From assembly GCA_038380795.1 (NCBI GenBank), contig CM076263.1, positions 2,061,001-2,125,000 of the forward strand: a stretch of DNA of 64,000 nucleotides, in the 5' to 3' direction. The stretch is from Pyrocephalus nanus (taxonomy: Eukaryota > Chordata > Aves > Passeriformes > Tyrannidae). The stretch's first letter is position 1. The number at the start of each line of letters is the position of its first letter. Under the pieces are notes generated by a model that saw nothing but the letters and a program-made list of their open reading frames with translations, was not told the DNA's origin and did no database searches. Made by a program: the position numbers and the translations under genes. This document shows, piece by piece, positions 21,415-31,237 of the stretch.

Positions 21415-22477
21415 GGCTGGAGTGCTGGGGGGGGGATGATGAAAACCTTGGGGGAGAGTTCAGAGTAATGTTGAGTGACAGTGGAGCAATGTGAGGGGAC
21501 AGATTCTGCAGAACCCCACCCTGACCCAGCCAGAATTTGCAGCAAACAGTTGTATGACCTGCTCAGGGCTTTCCCACGCTGCACATCTCCTCCCAAGCCT
21601 ATCAGAAGGAGTGGAAAGGATGACTTTCCAGAGAGGTTTTTTAGGTGGACTAGAGAAAGCTCTGAGTAAGACAGACTGGTATTTTCATTATCATTTCCCA
21701 TCCATTTTTTTAAGATTTTATTTCTTTAGGAGAGAGAAGAATACATTGGAGTCTGCTTGGCACTTCAAGAGACAACTTATTTCTGTTCATACCAACTATA
21801 GGCCCTCCATGGAGACCCTCTCTATGTTAACTTCCTATAATTGCTCAGGCAGGATCATGTTTTCTCTATCAAATATACAGGACAGGGTGCTCAGGTAGAC
21901 CATCAGTACATACCCTGCCATGACTTTCTTCCAGGGACCTGTTTGGGAATAAAAGGAAAATGTTTGAAAACTGTTTTTTTAAAATCTAAAATCATTCCTG
22001 CGGGTTTCTAAAAAGGGCTAAAATGACTTAGTCAGCATTTCGCATCCTCTTCTCTCAGCACTGGAGAGAGGGTAGAAAGTTACAACTTAAAAAAGAATCA
22101 GTCAAGGAAAAATGAACTAAATACTTTATTTTTCCTGTCATCCAGCTTCATCCAGAATGGAAGACATTGAGGGAAAGGAAAGGCCAGTTTTTCAGCTCAA
22201 AGTTAACACCGTTTTGGAACCACCAAATGTTTAATTTGCGGTAATGAGTGAAGAGAGGCTTGAATTTCCCACTGCAGGCCTGATCCTCTTAATATTTCAA
22301 CCCCACTCATGGACACAAAATGCCCACTGCTGAACCCAGTCAAGTGGGTCCTTGGCAGAGGCTGCAGGAACCAGGTTCCTCTCTAGGTCAAACCTCTCAC
22401 CTCTATCTACGGCCCTTCAACCTCCTCCTTCCTCTGGGAGTGGGCTGTTGAAGTGCAAATGGATCTAAAGCAGCCAT
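21415..22477. other. Unique sequence, no gene recognised
   Basis: An open frame at 21491-21898 (135 codons) has no domain and codes over AT-rich DNA. A G-run lies at 21424-21436. No element is recognised. Confidence 0.5.
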
Positions 22478-22742
22478 GAATAAATTTAGGCTGGAAATTA
22501 GAAGGAGCTTTCTAATTATCGGAGCTGTGAATATCTGAAATCATCTACTGTTAGAAGCCTCAACAGTCTCCCCAGGGCAGTGGGCACAGCACCAAGGCTG
22601 CCAGAGCTCAAGAAGAGTTTGGGTGACACTCTCAGGGAGGTGTTGTGGCCTCTTGGGGATGATCCTCTGCAGGACCAGGAGTCGGACTCGATGATCCTTG
22701 TGGGTCCCTTCCAACTCAGCAAATTCCGTGATTCTGTGATTT
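22478..22742 (+). mobile_element. CR1 LINE 3' fragment (sense), 'actcgatgatcc' subfamily
   Basis: Begins with the CR1 ORF2 block TTTAGGCTGGAAATTAGAAG, passes GGGCACAGCACCAAGGCTGC and ends CGGACTCGATGATCCTTGTG, GGTCCCTTCCAACTCAGC and a TTCCGTGATTCTGTGAT tail. The same subfamily appears in antisense at 61605. Stops interrupt the reading. Confidence 0.9.
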
Positions 22743-22932
22743 GGCACTGATTGGATTTCCCCACACCAAACCTGATGTTGAAAGTCTTCATAGACACACC
22801 TGAAGCCACACAAAAAATCAAAATTTTTCAAGCGTATTTTATGGTACTACCACAGAGCAAGTATTCCTTCTAAACCAGTTCCTTCCCTCCCTTCAAGCCT
22901 TCCCCTCTCTAAAAGCTGTTGAAACGCCTCCC

Positions 22933-22968
22933 TTTTTTTTTTTTTTTTCCCCTTTCCCTTTCCTTTGC
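22933..22968. repeat. Poly-T / pyrimidine tract
   Basis: Sixteen T residues followed by CCCCTTTCCCTTTCCTTTG. It directly precedes a CNE-like block. Confidence 0.9.
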
Positions 22969-22969
22969 T

Positions 22970-23290
22970 CATTCCTATGGCGAGAGTGGAATTGATTTTT
23001 GATACTATCCATTTTGTTTGTCACAGACCGTCTTCCACTTCCCCCTGTGCATTGCTGAAATATCACCCAGAAATGATTATTCCTATCACCGCAGCCAACG
23101 CTTCGCCTGGGGCGGGGAATTTTCCTGCAGCAAAAAAGGAAAAAAGAAGAAAAAAATATAAAGTAATTGAAGGCAGAGACGCCAGTACCTGTAGCCTGAA
23201 AATGTTAATAAACTACCAGAGGTCCCAGGAAAGTTAAATATTGGGAGGGATGTCAGAGCCGCGGCGTGATTAGTGGAACTGAACGGCAAA
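22970..23290. promoter_or_regulatory. Candidate regulatory block with a small CpG cluster
   Basis: Repeat-free sequence with ATTGATTTTTGATAC, AATGATTATTCCTATCACCG, a GCTTCGCCTGGGGCGGGG patch (SP/KLF-like GGGGCGGGG on the plus strand) and AGAGCCGCGGCGTGATTAG. CpGs are more frequent than in surrounding DNA from 23086 to 23320. Could be a conserved enhancer or a weak non-coding promoter. Confidence 0.3.
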
Positions 23291-23894
23291 GAGCACCTGC
23301 CTAAGGCGCCGGCACGGGGAGGATCAGTCTCCCTCTGACATCCCAACATGCCATCCGCCTCCCAGGATGGGGTTTCCACTGCAGCCTTGCTTACAGGGAG
23401 GCAATCAGAGCAGGGGAAGCGTGCTCGTGCTGGCACACAGCTCGATCTTTCTGGCCACGGATCTGGGGACTGAGGGCTGACACACTTGTGTTCTAAAGGA
23501 TCTCAAGCTTTCAGGAATCACCTCACACTCGGTGCCAGGATTTCAGTGGCAGGGTCACGGGTGTGTCACATTTCCTAGCCTGCTATTTAACACATGCATA
23601 CATTTTTTGATTGTTCAGATTTCACTTTGTGCTGGAGATTCACGGTGCACTTCGGAGACATGAGAATTATACTCGTGTACTGTATATCCAGGCCCCCCAA
23701 AAAAGTGAGATTATGTATGTTCTTATGAATGAAAGATGATTATTATGTATGAAAGACGGTGTATGAAAAAATATTCTCGTGTGTTTATGCTGATTTGTTG
23801 CTAAGAGGTAGCCACTTTGCAACCTCTGCAGGCAGAATTCTTCCCACAGAAATAATTCCTAATATGCATATGTGACTGCATGCATGTATTTTAC

Positions 23895-24180
23895 AAGGGC
23901 CTGTAGAGAACAAAACGAGGGGGAACAGCTTCAAACTGACAGAGGGCAGGGTGAGGTTGTATATTGGGAAGAAATTCTTCTCTCTGAGGGTGGGGAGGCC
24001 CTGGCACAGGTTGCCCAGAGAAGCTGTGGCTGCCTCTGGGTCCCTGGAAGTGTCCAAGGCCAGGTTGGACGGGGCTTGGAGCAACCTGGGATAGTGGAAG
24101 GTGTCCCTGCCCATGGCAGGGGTTGGAACTGGATAAGCCTGCAGGTCCTTTCCCACCCAAACCATTCTGAGATTCTATGA
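23895..24180 (+). mobile_element. CR1 LINE 3' fragment (sense)
   Basis: From GAACAAAACGAGGGGGAACA through GGGAAGAAATTCTTCTCTCT and a GCCCTGGCACAGGTTGCCCA block to a complete 3' UTR and a CCATTCTGAGATTCTATGA tail. One small insertion (CTCTGG within GCTGCCTCTGGGTCCCTGG) relative to the usual GCTGCCCCATCCCTGG; the element at 54228 carries a related CCTCTGGATCC variant in antisense, so the two may share a subfamily. Confidence 0.96.
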
Positions 24181-24859
24181 TTTATACGTGTAGAGATGCA
24201 TGCATTTCATGGCTTGTATGCCAGGGGGTTAGTTTGTGGGAATTATAGATATATAGGCTGCACTAAACTGCGCTATGTTCATTATGTTTCATATCATATA
24301 TATTGTATCAGAGGTTGGTCGACCCTTGGGCAGTGTGGTGGCTTTGCCTGAGTAAAGACTGAGAGCCACTTACCCTTAATAGAGAAATATTCTCATTCCT
24401 CCCAAATCCTTTCCCATCCATTCATCCTCTATGTGCTATTTCAGCCCTGACTTTTTTTCTAGCTTTGCACACAGAGCATCTCTATAGGTACGAGCAAGAC
24501 CTGCTAGCTGGCCATGTTCCACACTGGCCAGTGCTGAGCAGGGAGGGGTTTTCCTCTCAAACAGGTGGAATTGTGAACTATCTGAAATTGCGGAACTATT
24601 TGCTCTGAATGGGGTTTGCAGGCCCAGGCCCAGGATTTGGCAGTGCTTGCTGCAGAGGTGCAGGACTGTTAATGCTGATGTGAGGTGTCCAGGTGAGAAT
24701 GGCAGGGCAAGGGTGAAGGGAGGGTACATTAACTGTGATTTCTATGCGTGGCTCGCTGGCAATTAACCCCAATTTTCCCCCAGGGAAAGAGGAAGATCCT
24801 TCTCCCCCTTATTTTACCACCCTTCCTTTTCTTGGTTGCTTGATTCCCTTCTTTCCTTT
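24181..24859. other. Unique sequence, no feature recognised
   Basis: AT-rich flank (24240-24320) then mixed composition. No element, exon or RNA is supported. Confidence 0.5.
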
Positions 24860-25130
24860 AGCAGAGTATCTCTAATCATTGCTTTGCATCATTATCATTA
24901 TCTCTTATTATGATCTTTAGTTACGATGTCAAAGAGGAGAAAAATGAGCTCAGTTTTCTGGCATCCTAACACGCATTGATTTTAACAGCAGCTGCCACGA
25001 GACCTTCATGTATGATGGATTGCTGCTAGACTGATGCAAAAAATACCCACATGAATAAAAATATTTACCAAAGAGAATAATCAGTGATTGCATAACTGCA
25101 TTTAAGACATTGCCATATTGACCAACAGCC
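24860..25130. promoter_or_regulatory. Candidate conserved non-coding element
   Basis: Repeat-free AT-rich block: GCATCATTATCATTATCTCT, ACGCATTGATTTTAACAGC (TCF/homeodomain-like), then GAATAAAAATATTTACC (a forkhead-like TATTTAC core) and AATAATCAGTGATTGC. No stable open frame. Confidence 0.3.
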
Positions 25131-25354
25131 CAGGAAAGCTCAGGGACTGATCTTAGTACCAATATCAGGATAAGCTTTAAGATACTGCACTAAAGACCCT
25201 GTTTCTGGTACTTATGTCAGTAACTAACCCTTGGCTTCTTGGGAGCTTCCTTGAGCCTGGAAAATGAAATATCTCAGTCCAAGTGCAGGGCACCTCGCTG
25301 CTGCCAGCCTTTGCTTTTTGGATCATAGAGGAGGCTGGAGAAAGGTGGGGGTTT

Positions 25355-25621
25355 GGCTGCTTCTCCCAGGTAACAAGTGATGGGACAAGAGGAAACAGCC
25401 TTAAGTTGAGACAGGGGAAAGTGTAAGTTCAGTATCAGGAAAAATTTCTTCACTGAAAGGGTGGCCAGGCATTGGAATGGGGAGGGCAGTGGTGGAGTCA
25501 CCATTCCTGGAGGGATTTAAAAGCTGTGCAGATGAGGCACTTTGGGACGTGGGTTGGTGGTGGGTTTGGCAGTGCTGGGGGAGCAGTGGTGATTTTAGAG
25601 GGCTTTTCTATGCTCCAAAGC
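25355..25621 (+). mobile_element. CR1 LINE 3' fragment (sense), tail lost
   Basis: CTTCTCCCAGGTAACAAGTG, TGGGACAAGAGGAAACAGCC, then CTTCACTGAAAGGGTGGCCA, the GGAGGGATTTAAAAGCTGTG block and GTTTGGCAGTGCTGGGGGAG. The 3' UTR ends as TTTTAGAGGGCTTTTCTATG; the CCAACC and octamer tail are absent. A long A-run follows 37 bases later, which is not a normal CR1 terminus. Confidence 0.92.
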
Positions 25622-25654
25622 CATTAGCATCAAATCTCTGGATTCAACCCTAGC

Positions 25655-25657
<3 letters not shown>

Positions 25658-25690
<33 letters not shown>
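25658..25690. repeat. Poly-A run (33 A)
   Basis: Thirty-three A residues then TAAATAAAATATAAAAAAAT. It lies just past a tail-less CR1. Bird CR1 elements do not end in poly-A, so it is either an independent microsatellite or the tail of an unseen retrocopy. Confidence 0.95.
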
Positions 25691-25692
<2 letters not shown>

Positions 25693-25924
25693 AATAAAAT
25701 ATAAAAAAATCCAATATCATAGAATTTTTTTTCAGGAATTCTTTCCTGTTCTTTACTATTCTATCCTGGAGGCAACCTCTGCCAATCCTCTCTGAATTGT
25801 ATCTTTCCATCCTTCAAAGGGACCTCCTGTTTCTTACAGAGCGGCGATTGGAACTATTCCTGCTTTCTTTTTCTGTTTTCATCCATCTGCACCAGCCTGG
25901 CAACCGGCAAAAAACACACATATA

Positions 25925-26100
25925 AAGATGTCTTAATCTTAAATATAATTAGATATAATACCTCACGCAGCGTTGTATGATTAGTAAAATATATGATCAT
26001 TAGTTATTAGATTAATGTGTCTACTTGTGTAACTGAAAGCCATTTGCAGCCAGAAATGAAATAGCTCAATTTGCTGTAATTGACTTATCTCCCATAGAGA
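25925..26100. promoter_or_regulatory. Candidate conserved non-coding element, homeodomain-core cluster
   Basis: Very AT-rich but not simple repeat. Three ATTA-type cores lie within 25999-26015 (ATTAGTTATTAGATTAAT region), with TATAATTAGATATAATACC upstream and GCTGTAATTGACTTATC downstream. CACGCAGCG retains CpGs within it. The dense homeodomain cores suggest an enhancer. Confidence 0.33.
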
Positions 26101-26254
26101 TTAGTACACTTGCTGCTGGAGAAGGTTTCTTCAAATGCTGGAAGCAGCTGTGTGGAGAAGCTGGATCCTGTTTTCTTTGGAAAGCCCCTACCCCGCTGGA
26201 GGCAGAGATGTCTGAGGCAAGGTCTGGAGGATCAAGCAGAGCCGTAATTAGGAC

Positions 26255-26355
26255 TGCTGGAGTTAAGAGCTGCTGCGTTTGGAGGGAGGCAGCACACGAG
26301 GATGCCATTTTTGGGAACCCGCGGGATGCGGATCCCGCCCGCCGTTGGGTGACCA
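26255..26355. other. Small CpG-dense patch
   Basis: CCCGCGGGATGCGGATCCCG followed by CCCGCCGTTGGG gives many CpGs in about 40 bases in a CpG-poor window. It is too short for a standard CpG island and has no splice or promoter motif I can defend. Confidence 0.4.
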
Positions 26356-26740
26356 CAGGAGATGCAACAACCTCTTACTGCCCGTGGACACCAATCTTGT
26401 TTGTGCTGGTGCAGATCAAGGGCGATTTCACACACACAGAGGAACGAGCCTGAGGAAAGCGAGAGGCAACGTTTGGGTCCTTGCGCTCCCTGAGCGAAAG
26501 GCTCAGCCCACAAGAGCAGCTGCACAGAGGCAAACCCTGGGCAGGGTATCTGCAATGCGGGTCTCTCATCCCAGCTCCTCCCAGGGGTGCCAACAGCAGC
26601 TCAATGGGTGAACACACTCAGAATAGGGAATTGGGAGCACGTCTCTTCTGGCTACGTGGGATTCTGCCCTTAAATTATCCGTTGACACCTCTGACATTGT
26701 GAGGTGCTGTGGGGCCCCACAAATCTCAACTTTTGCTGCT

Positions 26741-26783
26741 GCCTCTTCTTCTCTCTCTCTCTCTCTTTTTTTTTTTTTTTTTT
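26741..26783. repeat. (CT)n then poly-T tract
   Basis: About nine CT units (to about 26766) then about seventeen T residues. Pyrimidine-only for about 40 bases. Confidence 0.93.
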
Positions 26784-29138
26784 AAATAGGTTTTCTTATG
26801 GTTTTCTTAATTTATTTTTTTTTAGCCACAGCAACTAAGCGAACCGTTCAAATTGAAACACTGAAATGAACCAAGCTGAACAATAAACTAAAAGATGCCT
26901 AGAGCAAGTTGAGCAATAAACAGGTTTTTAATTTTTTTTTTCCCCCTTCCATCTCGGTGGTGTCTGTCTCTGATAGATGATGTGACAAAAGAAGAATCCT
27001 CAATAAATTCTAAATTCTGAATACTAAATCAGCGAGCGAGAGCAGACATGTGAGATGCCATCCCAGCTCATAGTGGCTTTACTGCTGTGATACCACAATG
27101 CTACTGCCCTGTGGGGCTGGGATGGAGGTGCAGCTGGACAGAGGGAGATGAACTGAATCCATCCATCTGTGATGGTTTTAACCAACCTACACCCAGCCCA
27201 AGTCCATAACCCAGGTGTGACTGAGGCTTTTCCCCCGGGATCCTGGCTAGGGTCTCAAAGGGAAAATATTATTCATAGATTTTAAGGCCAGGAGGGGATA
27301 TTTTGCTCAGCTCTGACCTCCATTATAACACAGGCCAGGGTATTTCTGAGATTCCTGCAGGAGGAACAAATGGGAGGCATTGGCTACTGTGTTACTTCAT
27401 CTCATGCGAGATGTAAAAAGTCTGTGATTTCCACTAAGGGATGCCAGGGAGAAGGAAGACCTGTGAGGCAGGTACTGAAGGAAAAGAAAGCCTTGAGCTA
27501 GAAGCACACCAAGACCATCTATGTGAATGTAATGCTGTATGTTCTCTCTCACCTTTCAGGGACTCTGAGCGCTGTAAAAATGTTTGCCCTTGGGAAAACT
27601 GTGTGGTTCGGTAAAAAATTAAAAACAGGTTTTTTTCTAAAAGCATTGTCACGGTCTTTGCCTCAGAAGGACCTAAATGTGAAATAATCCAATGAGGGAT
27701 GTGATACAGTGTAAAGGGAGATGCTGGTAGTCACACACAGATGTGCACTGAGCCTTGGGACAGGCTTGTGCTTTGGACTTCAGTTTGCAGCCTGCTTTGA
27801 AGAGAGCTGAGGTGCATTTTCCTTCTGCAGCACCTTCAGTCCTCTGGTTGCCCTGCCCCAGTCAGGAGCAGCTTTTCCTTCTCGGGTGTGATGCAGCCTC
27901 TCTGGAAGGAGACACACATTCCTGCAGAAGATACTCTGTGATCTTTGGTGCAGAGCTTCAGCTTAGACTAGTGTCTCACTACAGCTCAGCCTGACTGCAT
28001 CTGTTTATTATCCCTGTGGTTCCCCATGGAACTTGTTGGTATCCAGAAGTTTCCGCCTCCAGAGAGCGAAACTCTGGTTTAACTGCAGAAACCCAGGAGC
28101 CTGGCTGGAGTCTCACTCTGAATTATTTTCGTTCCACTGAACTTGCAGCTCAGCTTGAAGCTGACACAGTCAAATGTACATGAGCACAGCCCAGATTTGC
28201 AATTGAATCCATCAAGCTGTGCATGGCTCTGCTGAACAACCCACGGCTGAGATGAGATCAAACTTAATAATTCAGGCATTCGGCTTCCAACCCACACTTC
28301 ATCATGGTCCTGCTCTGATCAGGCCTGGGGCTCTCCTTTAGCTCATGAAAAAGTAGAGTTCTTTGAAACTCAGAGTAAGGTTTTTGTCTAAACTCAGTCT
28401 GTGGATCCAAATTAATCTTTACAATCTGTCTACACGGGCAAATCAGAATGACTTGCTTAAGCATCACCGGGGAGTCTGTGCAGGGACCTCAAGTTGGCTT
28501 GACGTGGTTTGTTGGAGGAAAATAAGTTTAGCCCAGACTGCAAACTAATGGATGACTTATGAAACTCAGAGTGACAGGGAAGAATTTGAGCCTCTCTCCT
28601 TCAGGAATATTCCCATGGCTTGCACATATCGCCTTGGTGTGGTTAAAATGCACGAGCAGACAATGATAAACTAAACCAGGCACCACTACAAACACGACAA
28701 ATAAGCCATGATGCCAAATGCAGATTACCTGTAGGTACTTCTGAACTATTGCTGCCATCAGTTCTGCTGCCAGGCTGTTTTCTGAGGATAACCCAGGTAT
28801 TACCAGATTTATCACCTTTTCTTCCTCACTCCATTTCTCACAGCCGAACATATCAGCAATTCACCAGTCCAATGACCACTACCATTGGGTTTTGGGTTTT
28901 TTTTGCCTATTCATATCTCTTCTGAATAATTTTGCCATATTATTTTTTCATATTTAGATACCAAATATTACTGCAACTCCTTTCCCCCATTACTTGACCA
29001 TCACCATAAAGCATGATGGAAACTGGTCTGTGGAACACTGCTTGGAAGCATAAAGCAACTCCAGGTGTTGGGAAAGCTGGGGTACAGCAAAGTGACCCAT
29101 AAATACTGCCTCATCTCACCTTCTTCTTTAGGTGTGAC
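26784..29138. other. Unique sequence, no gene recognised
   Basis: More than 2 kb without a recognisable retroposon. Open frames of up to 107 codons on both strands lack domains. The TGTGATGGTTTTAACCAACC word at 27170 recalls some avian LTR starts but has no LTR body after it. A T-run lies at 26931-26940. Confidence 0.45.
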
Positions 29139-29180
29139 TCAAACAAACAAACAAACAAACAAAACAAACAAACAAAAAAA
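29139..29180. repeat. (AAAC)n microsatellite
   Basis: About eight CAAA units with one AAAAC interruption, ending in an A-run. Confidence 0.95.
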
Positions 29181-29471
29181 GACCTGGAAATATCTCTGAA
29201 AATGAAAATTCTCTATGTGCAATCTGTGAAATGAAAGGCAGTTCTTTTGCCTGGAAGAAATGCCCTACAATACAGTCCCCATTTGCCAGTGATGTCCAGC
29301 AGCTGTGAGTGGAAACAAGGCTATTCTGGGTGTTGACAGGGAAACATCCCACCACATTAAATAAATCAAACAGCCAATATGAAAAGGACAGTGTTTCCAG
29401 CCATTTTTTAAGATGGGAGCCTGAGAAAGTGGGATTGCTGTGAAAGCAGGTCTGTGGAAGTACCAGGAGCT

Positions 29472-29805
29472 GAATCACAGAATGGTTTGGGCTGGAAGGG
29501 ACCTTAAATCTCATCTCATTCCACACTCCACTATCCCAGGTCGCTCCAAGCCCCCTCCAACCTGGCCTTGGACACTTCTAGGGATGGGGCAGCCACAGCT
29601 TCTCTGGGCAACCTGTGCCAGGGCCTCCCCACCCTCACAGGGAAGAATTCCTTCCCAGTATCCCATCTCACCCTGCCCTCTGGCAGTGGGAAGCCATTCC
29701 CCCTTGTCCTGTTCCTCCATCCCTTGTTCAAAGTCCTTTTCCAGCTCTCCTTTAGGCCTTGGAAGGGGCTCTAAGCTCTCTCCAGAGCCTTCTCCTCCCC
29801 GGCCT
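29472..29805 (-). mobile_element. CR1 LINE 3' fragment (antisense)
   Basis: GAATCACAGAATGGTTTGGG, then a shortened antisense 3' UTR (CTCATCTCATTCCACACTCC) and antisense ORF2 running through TCTCTGGGCAACCTGTGCCA, CCTTGTCCTGTTCCTCCATC and GGAAGGGGCTCTAAGCTCTC to CTTCTCCTCCCC. Translated on the minus strand it gives [20 protein letters not shown] and ends SDLG before the stop. The 3' UTR lacks the CCATGGGCAGGGACACCTT-type block, like the copy at 3841. Confidence 0.95.
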
Positions 29806-30174
29806 AAGTCCAGATATTTCCCCTCCTGTTCCTGCTCCCTCCAGCCCAGGGATATTTGAAAGCAGAAGCCACTTCTCATTTTCCTTTGGACAAAGGGGTG
29901 GTTCAGCAGAGCTGAGACACTGGAAAGGAAAGGTAATGGAGATTTTACAGCCACGGAGCTGATATAGCTGGAGATAAAGGCATTGCGAGCTCTGGTGTCA
30001 CAAACTTTATTGCAAGGCTGGTGTATATAAAAGAAGAAACACAACACGGTTTTCAGACAGATAAAGCAGAGCTTTAAAACCTGGCAGTCAGCACAGAAAT
30101 AGCTGATTTTTAATTCAAAGGTGGTGAACAGAAAGACATTAATAAGAAAAAAGGCCCAAAAAAAAAGAAAATGC

Positions 30175-30400
30175 AATAACACATGAACTGCATTAAATGG
30201 GCCTGCCCGGAAAAGGAGGATGGGGGGTGCTCCTGGTTAGTCTTAATTTATGTTATAATAATGGCCCATCATTATCCATCAGGAGAGCCTAAAGGGGCTG
30301 ACAACAAGCTGGAAGCAATGTGCCAGGCACAGGCTGTTCTCCACTTGCCCAAGGCTGGTGGAGAGATGCGAGGAACCACCATAATTCATCACTGCCTCTG
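30175..30400. promoter_or_regulatory. Candidate conserved non-coding element
   Basis: Repeat-free block: TGCATTAAATGGGCCTGCCC, a GTCTTAATTTATGTTATAAT stretch and AATGGCCCATCATTATCCAT. It lies directly before an old LINE relic. Called on texture only. Confidence 0.25.
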
Positions 30401-30454
30401 CCCAGTAAATACACAGGTTCTTCTGAGAAGATAAATAGTCAATAGCTATTTTCT

Positions 30455-30690
30455 ATTCCTACTCCTTGTGCCTTTCAGGAATGTGCATACCTCTATCATA
30501 CTCCCCTTCAGCTGCCTCTTTTTGTGACATCTCAGATGGTGTTGGATACCTGTGATACAGAAAACTTATTCCACCCCCTAATCTGCTCACTATTGCCTTC
30601 CATGATATCTTTTTTAGAGACCAAGCAATCAGATTGCCTCCAAGCATGACCCATTCTCATTGACTCCTCTGGAGAAACCTCATGGGCTTT
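30455..30690 (-). mobile_element. Ancient CR1-like LINE relic (antisense)
   Basis: CCTCTATCATACTCCCCTTC then AGCTGCCTCTTTTT, later AATCTGCTCACTATTGCCTT, CCATGATATCTTTTTTAGAG and ACCAAGCAATCAGATTGCC. This follows the old amniote CR1 antisense order (CCTCTATCATATCCCCCTT, TTGCCCTT, ATATCTTTTTTGAGATG, CGACCA). Reading on the minus strand gives a broken ORF2 remnant with EGEYDRGM in place of the usual RGDMIEV-like segment. Old and degenerate. Confidence 0.55.
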
Positions 30691-31117
30691 AGATTTTTCT
30701 CGTGTTTTATGCAGGATTATTGCACAGGATCCATTTGTTTCTGTACCACAAGGATAAACAAAGATATAATTCTTTCTCCTCCGTTAAATTTATATGCTCA
30801 TATTTACTGCTTCTGATTTGACAGGATTAGTCTCACACTTCACAAAATTTAAGGCATCTCTGCTAAGTACAGACGTTTCAGCTATCAATACAGGAATTAA
30901 GCTGCTTATCCATACCTTCAGCTGTCCATTCCCCAATGCTTGTGGTCTTTGAGAGCTCCTTTATCCAGGATGAGTTGAGGTGCCAAGCCCCTTTCTCCCC
31001 ACAGGACAGAACTGGGAGATCATTTGTGCCCAACCAGAAGGGAATAGAAAATGTCATAGGGAAAGAAGTAATATTCACACAAGGCAACTCTCCATGATTG
31101 GTAAAATCAAAGACAGC

Positions 31118-31237
31118 ATCCATTTTACAGGTGGACAAAAGTATTTTTCTTTTTTTTTCAGTAGTGACAAAGGCTTAGGGTAGGAGGTAAATAGCTAAGG
31201 ACTGGAACCCATCCAAAACCAAGCTCTTACCAGAGAC
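31118..31237 (+). mobile_element. Possible MIR-like SINE relic
   Basis: Serial MIR-like blocks: CATCCATTTTACAGGTGGAC (MIR CCATTTTACAGATGA), then GGTAAATAGCTAAGGACTGG, AACCCATCC and AAGCTCTTACCAGAGACACC (MIR tail TGCTCTTAACCACTA-like). A T-run disrupts the middle. Weaker than the relic at 16083; chance similarity is possible. Confidence 0.38.

Noticed and set aside
27170..27290. LTR-like start TGTGATGGTTTTAACCAACC
   Set aside because: No terminal CA partner, no polyadenylation or primer-binding region and no internal retroviral sequence.
29511..30182. 223-codon minus-strand open frame
   Set aside because: Half of it is an antisense shadow of the CR1 at 29472-29805, read in the wrong frame, and it has no domain.
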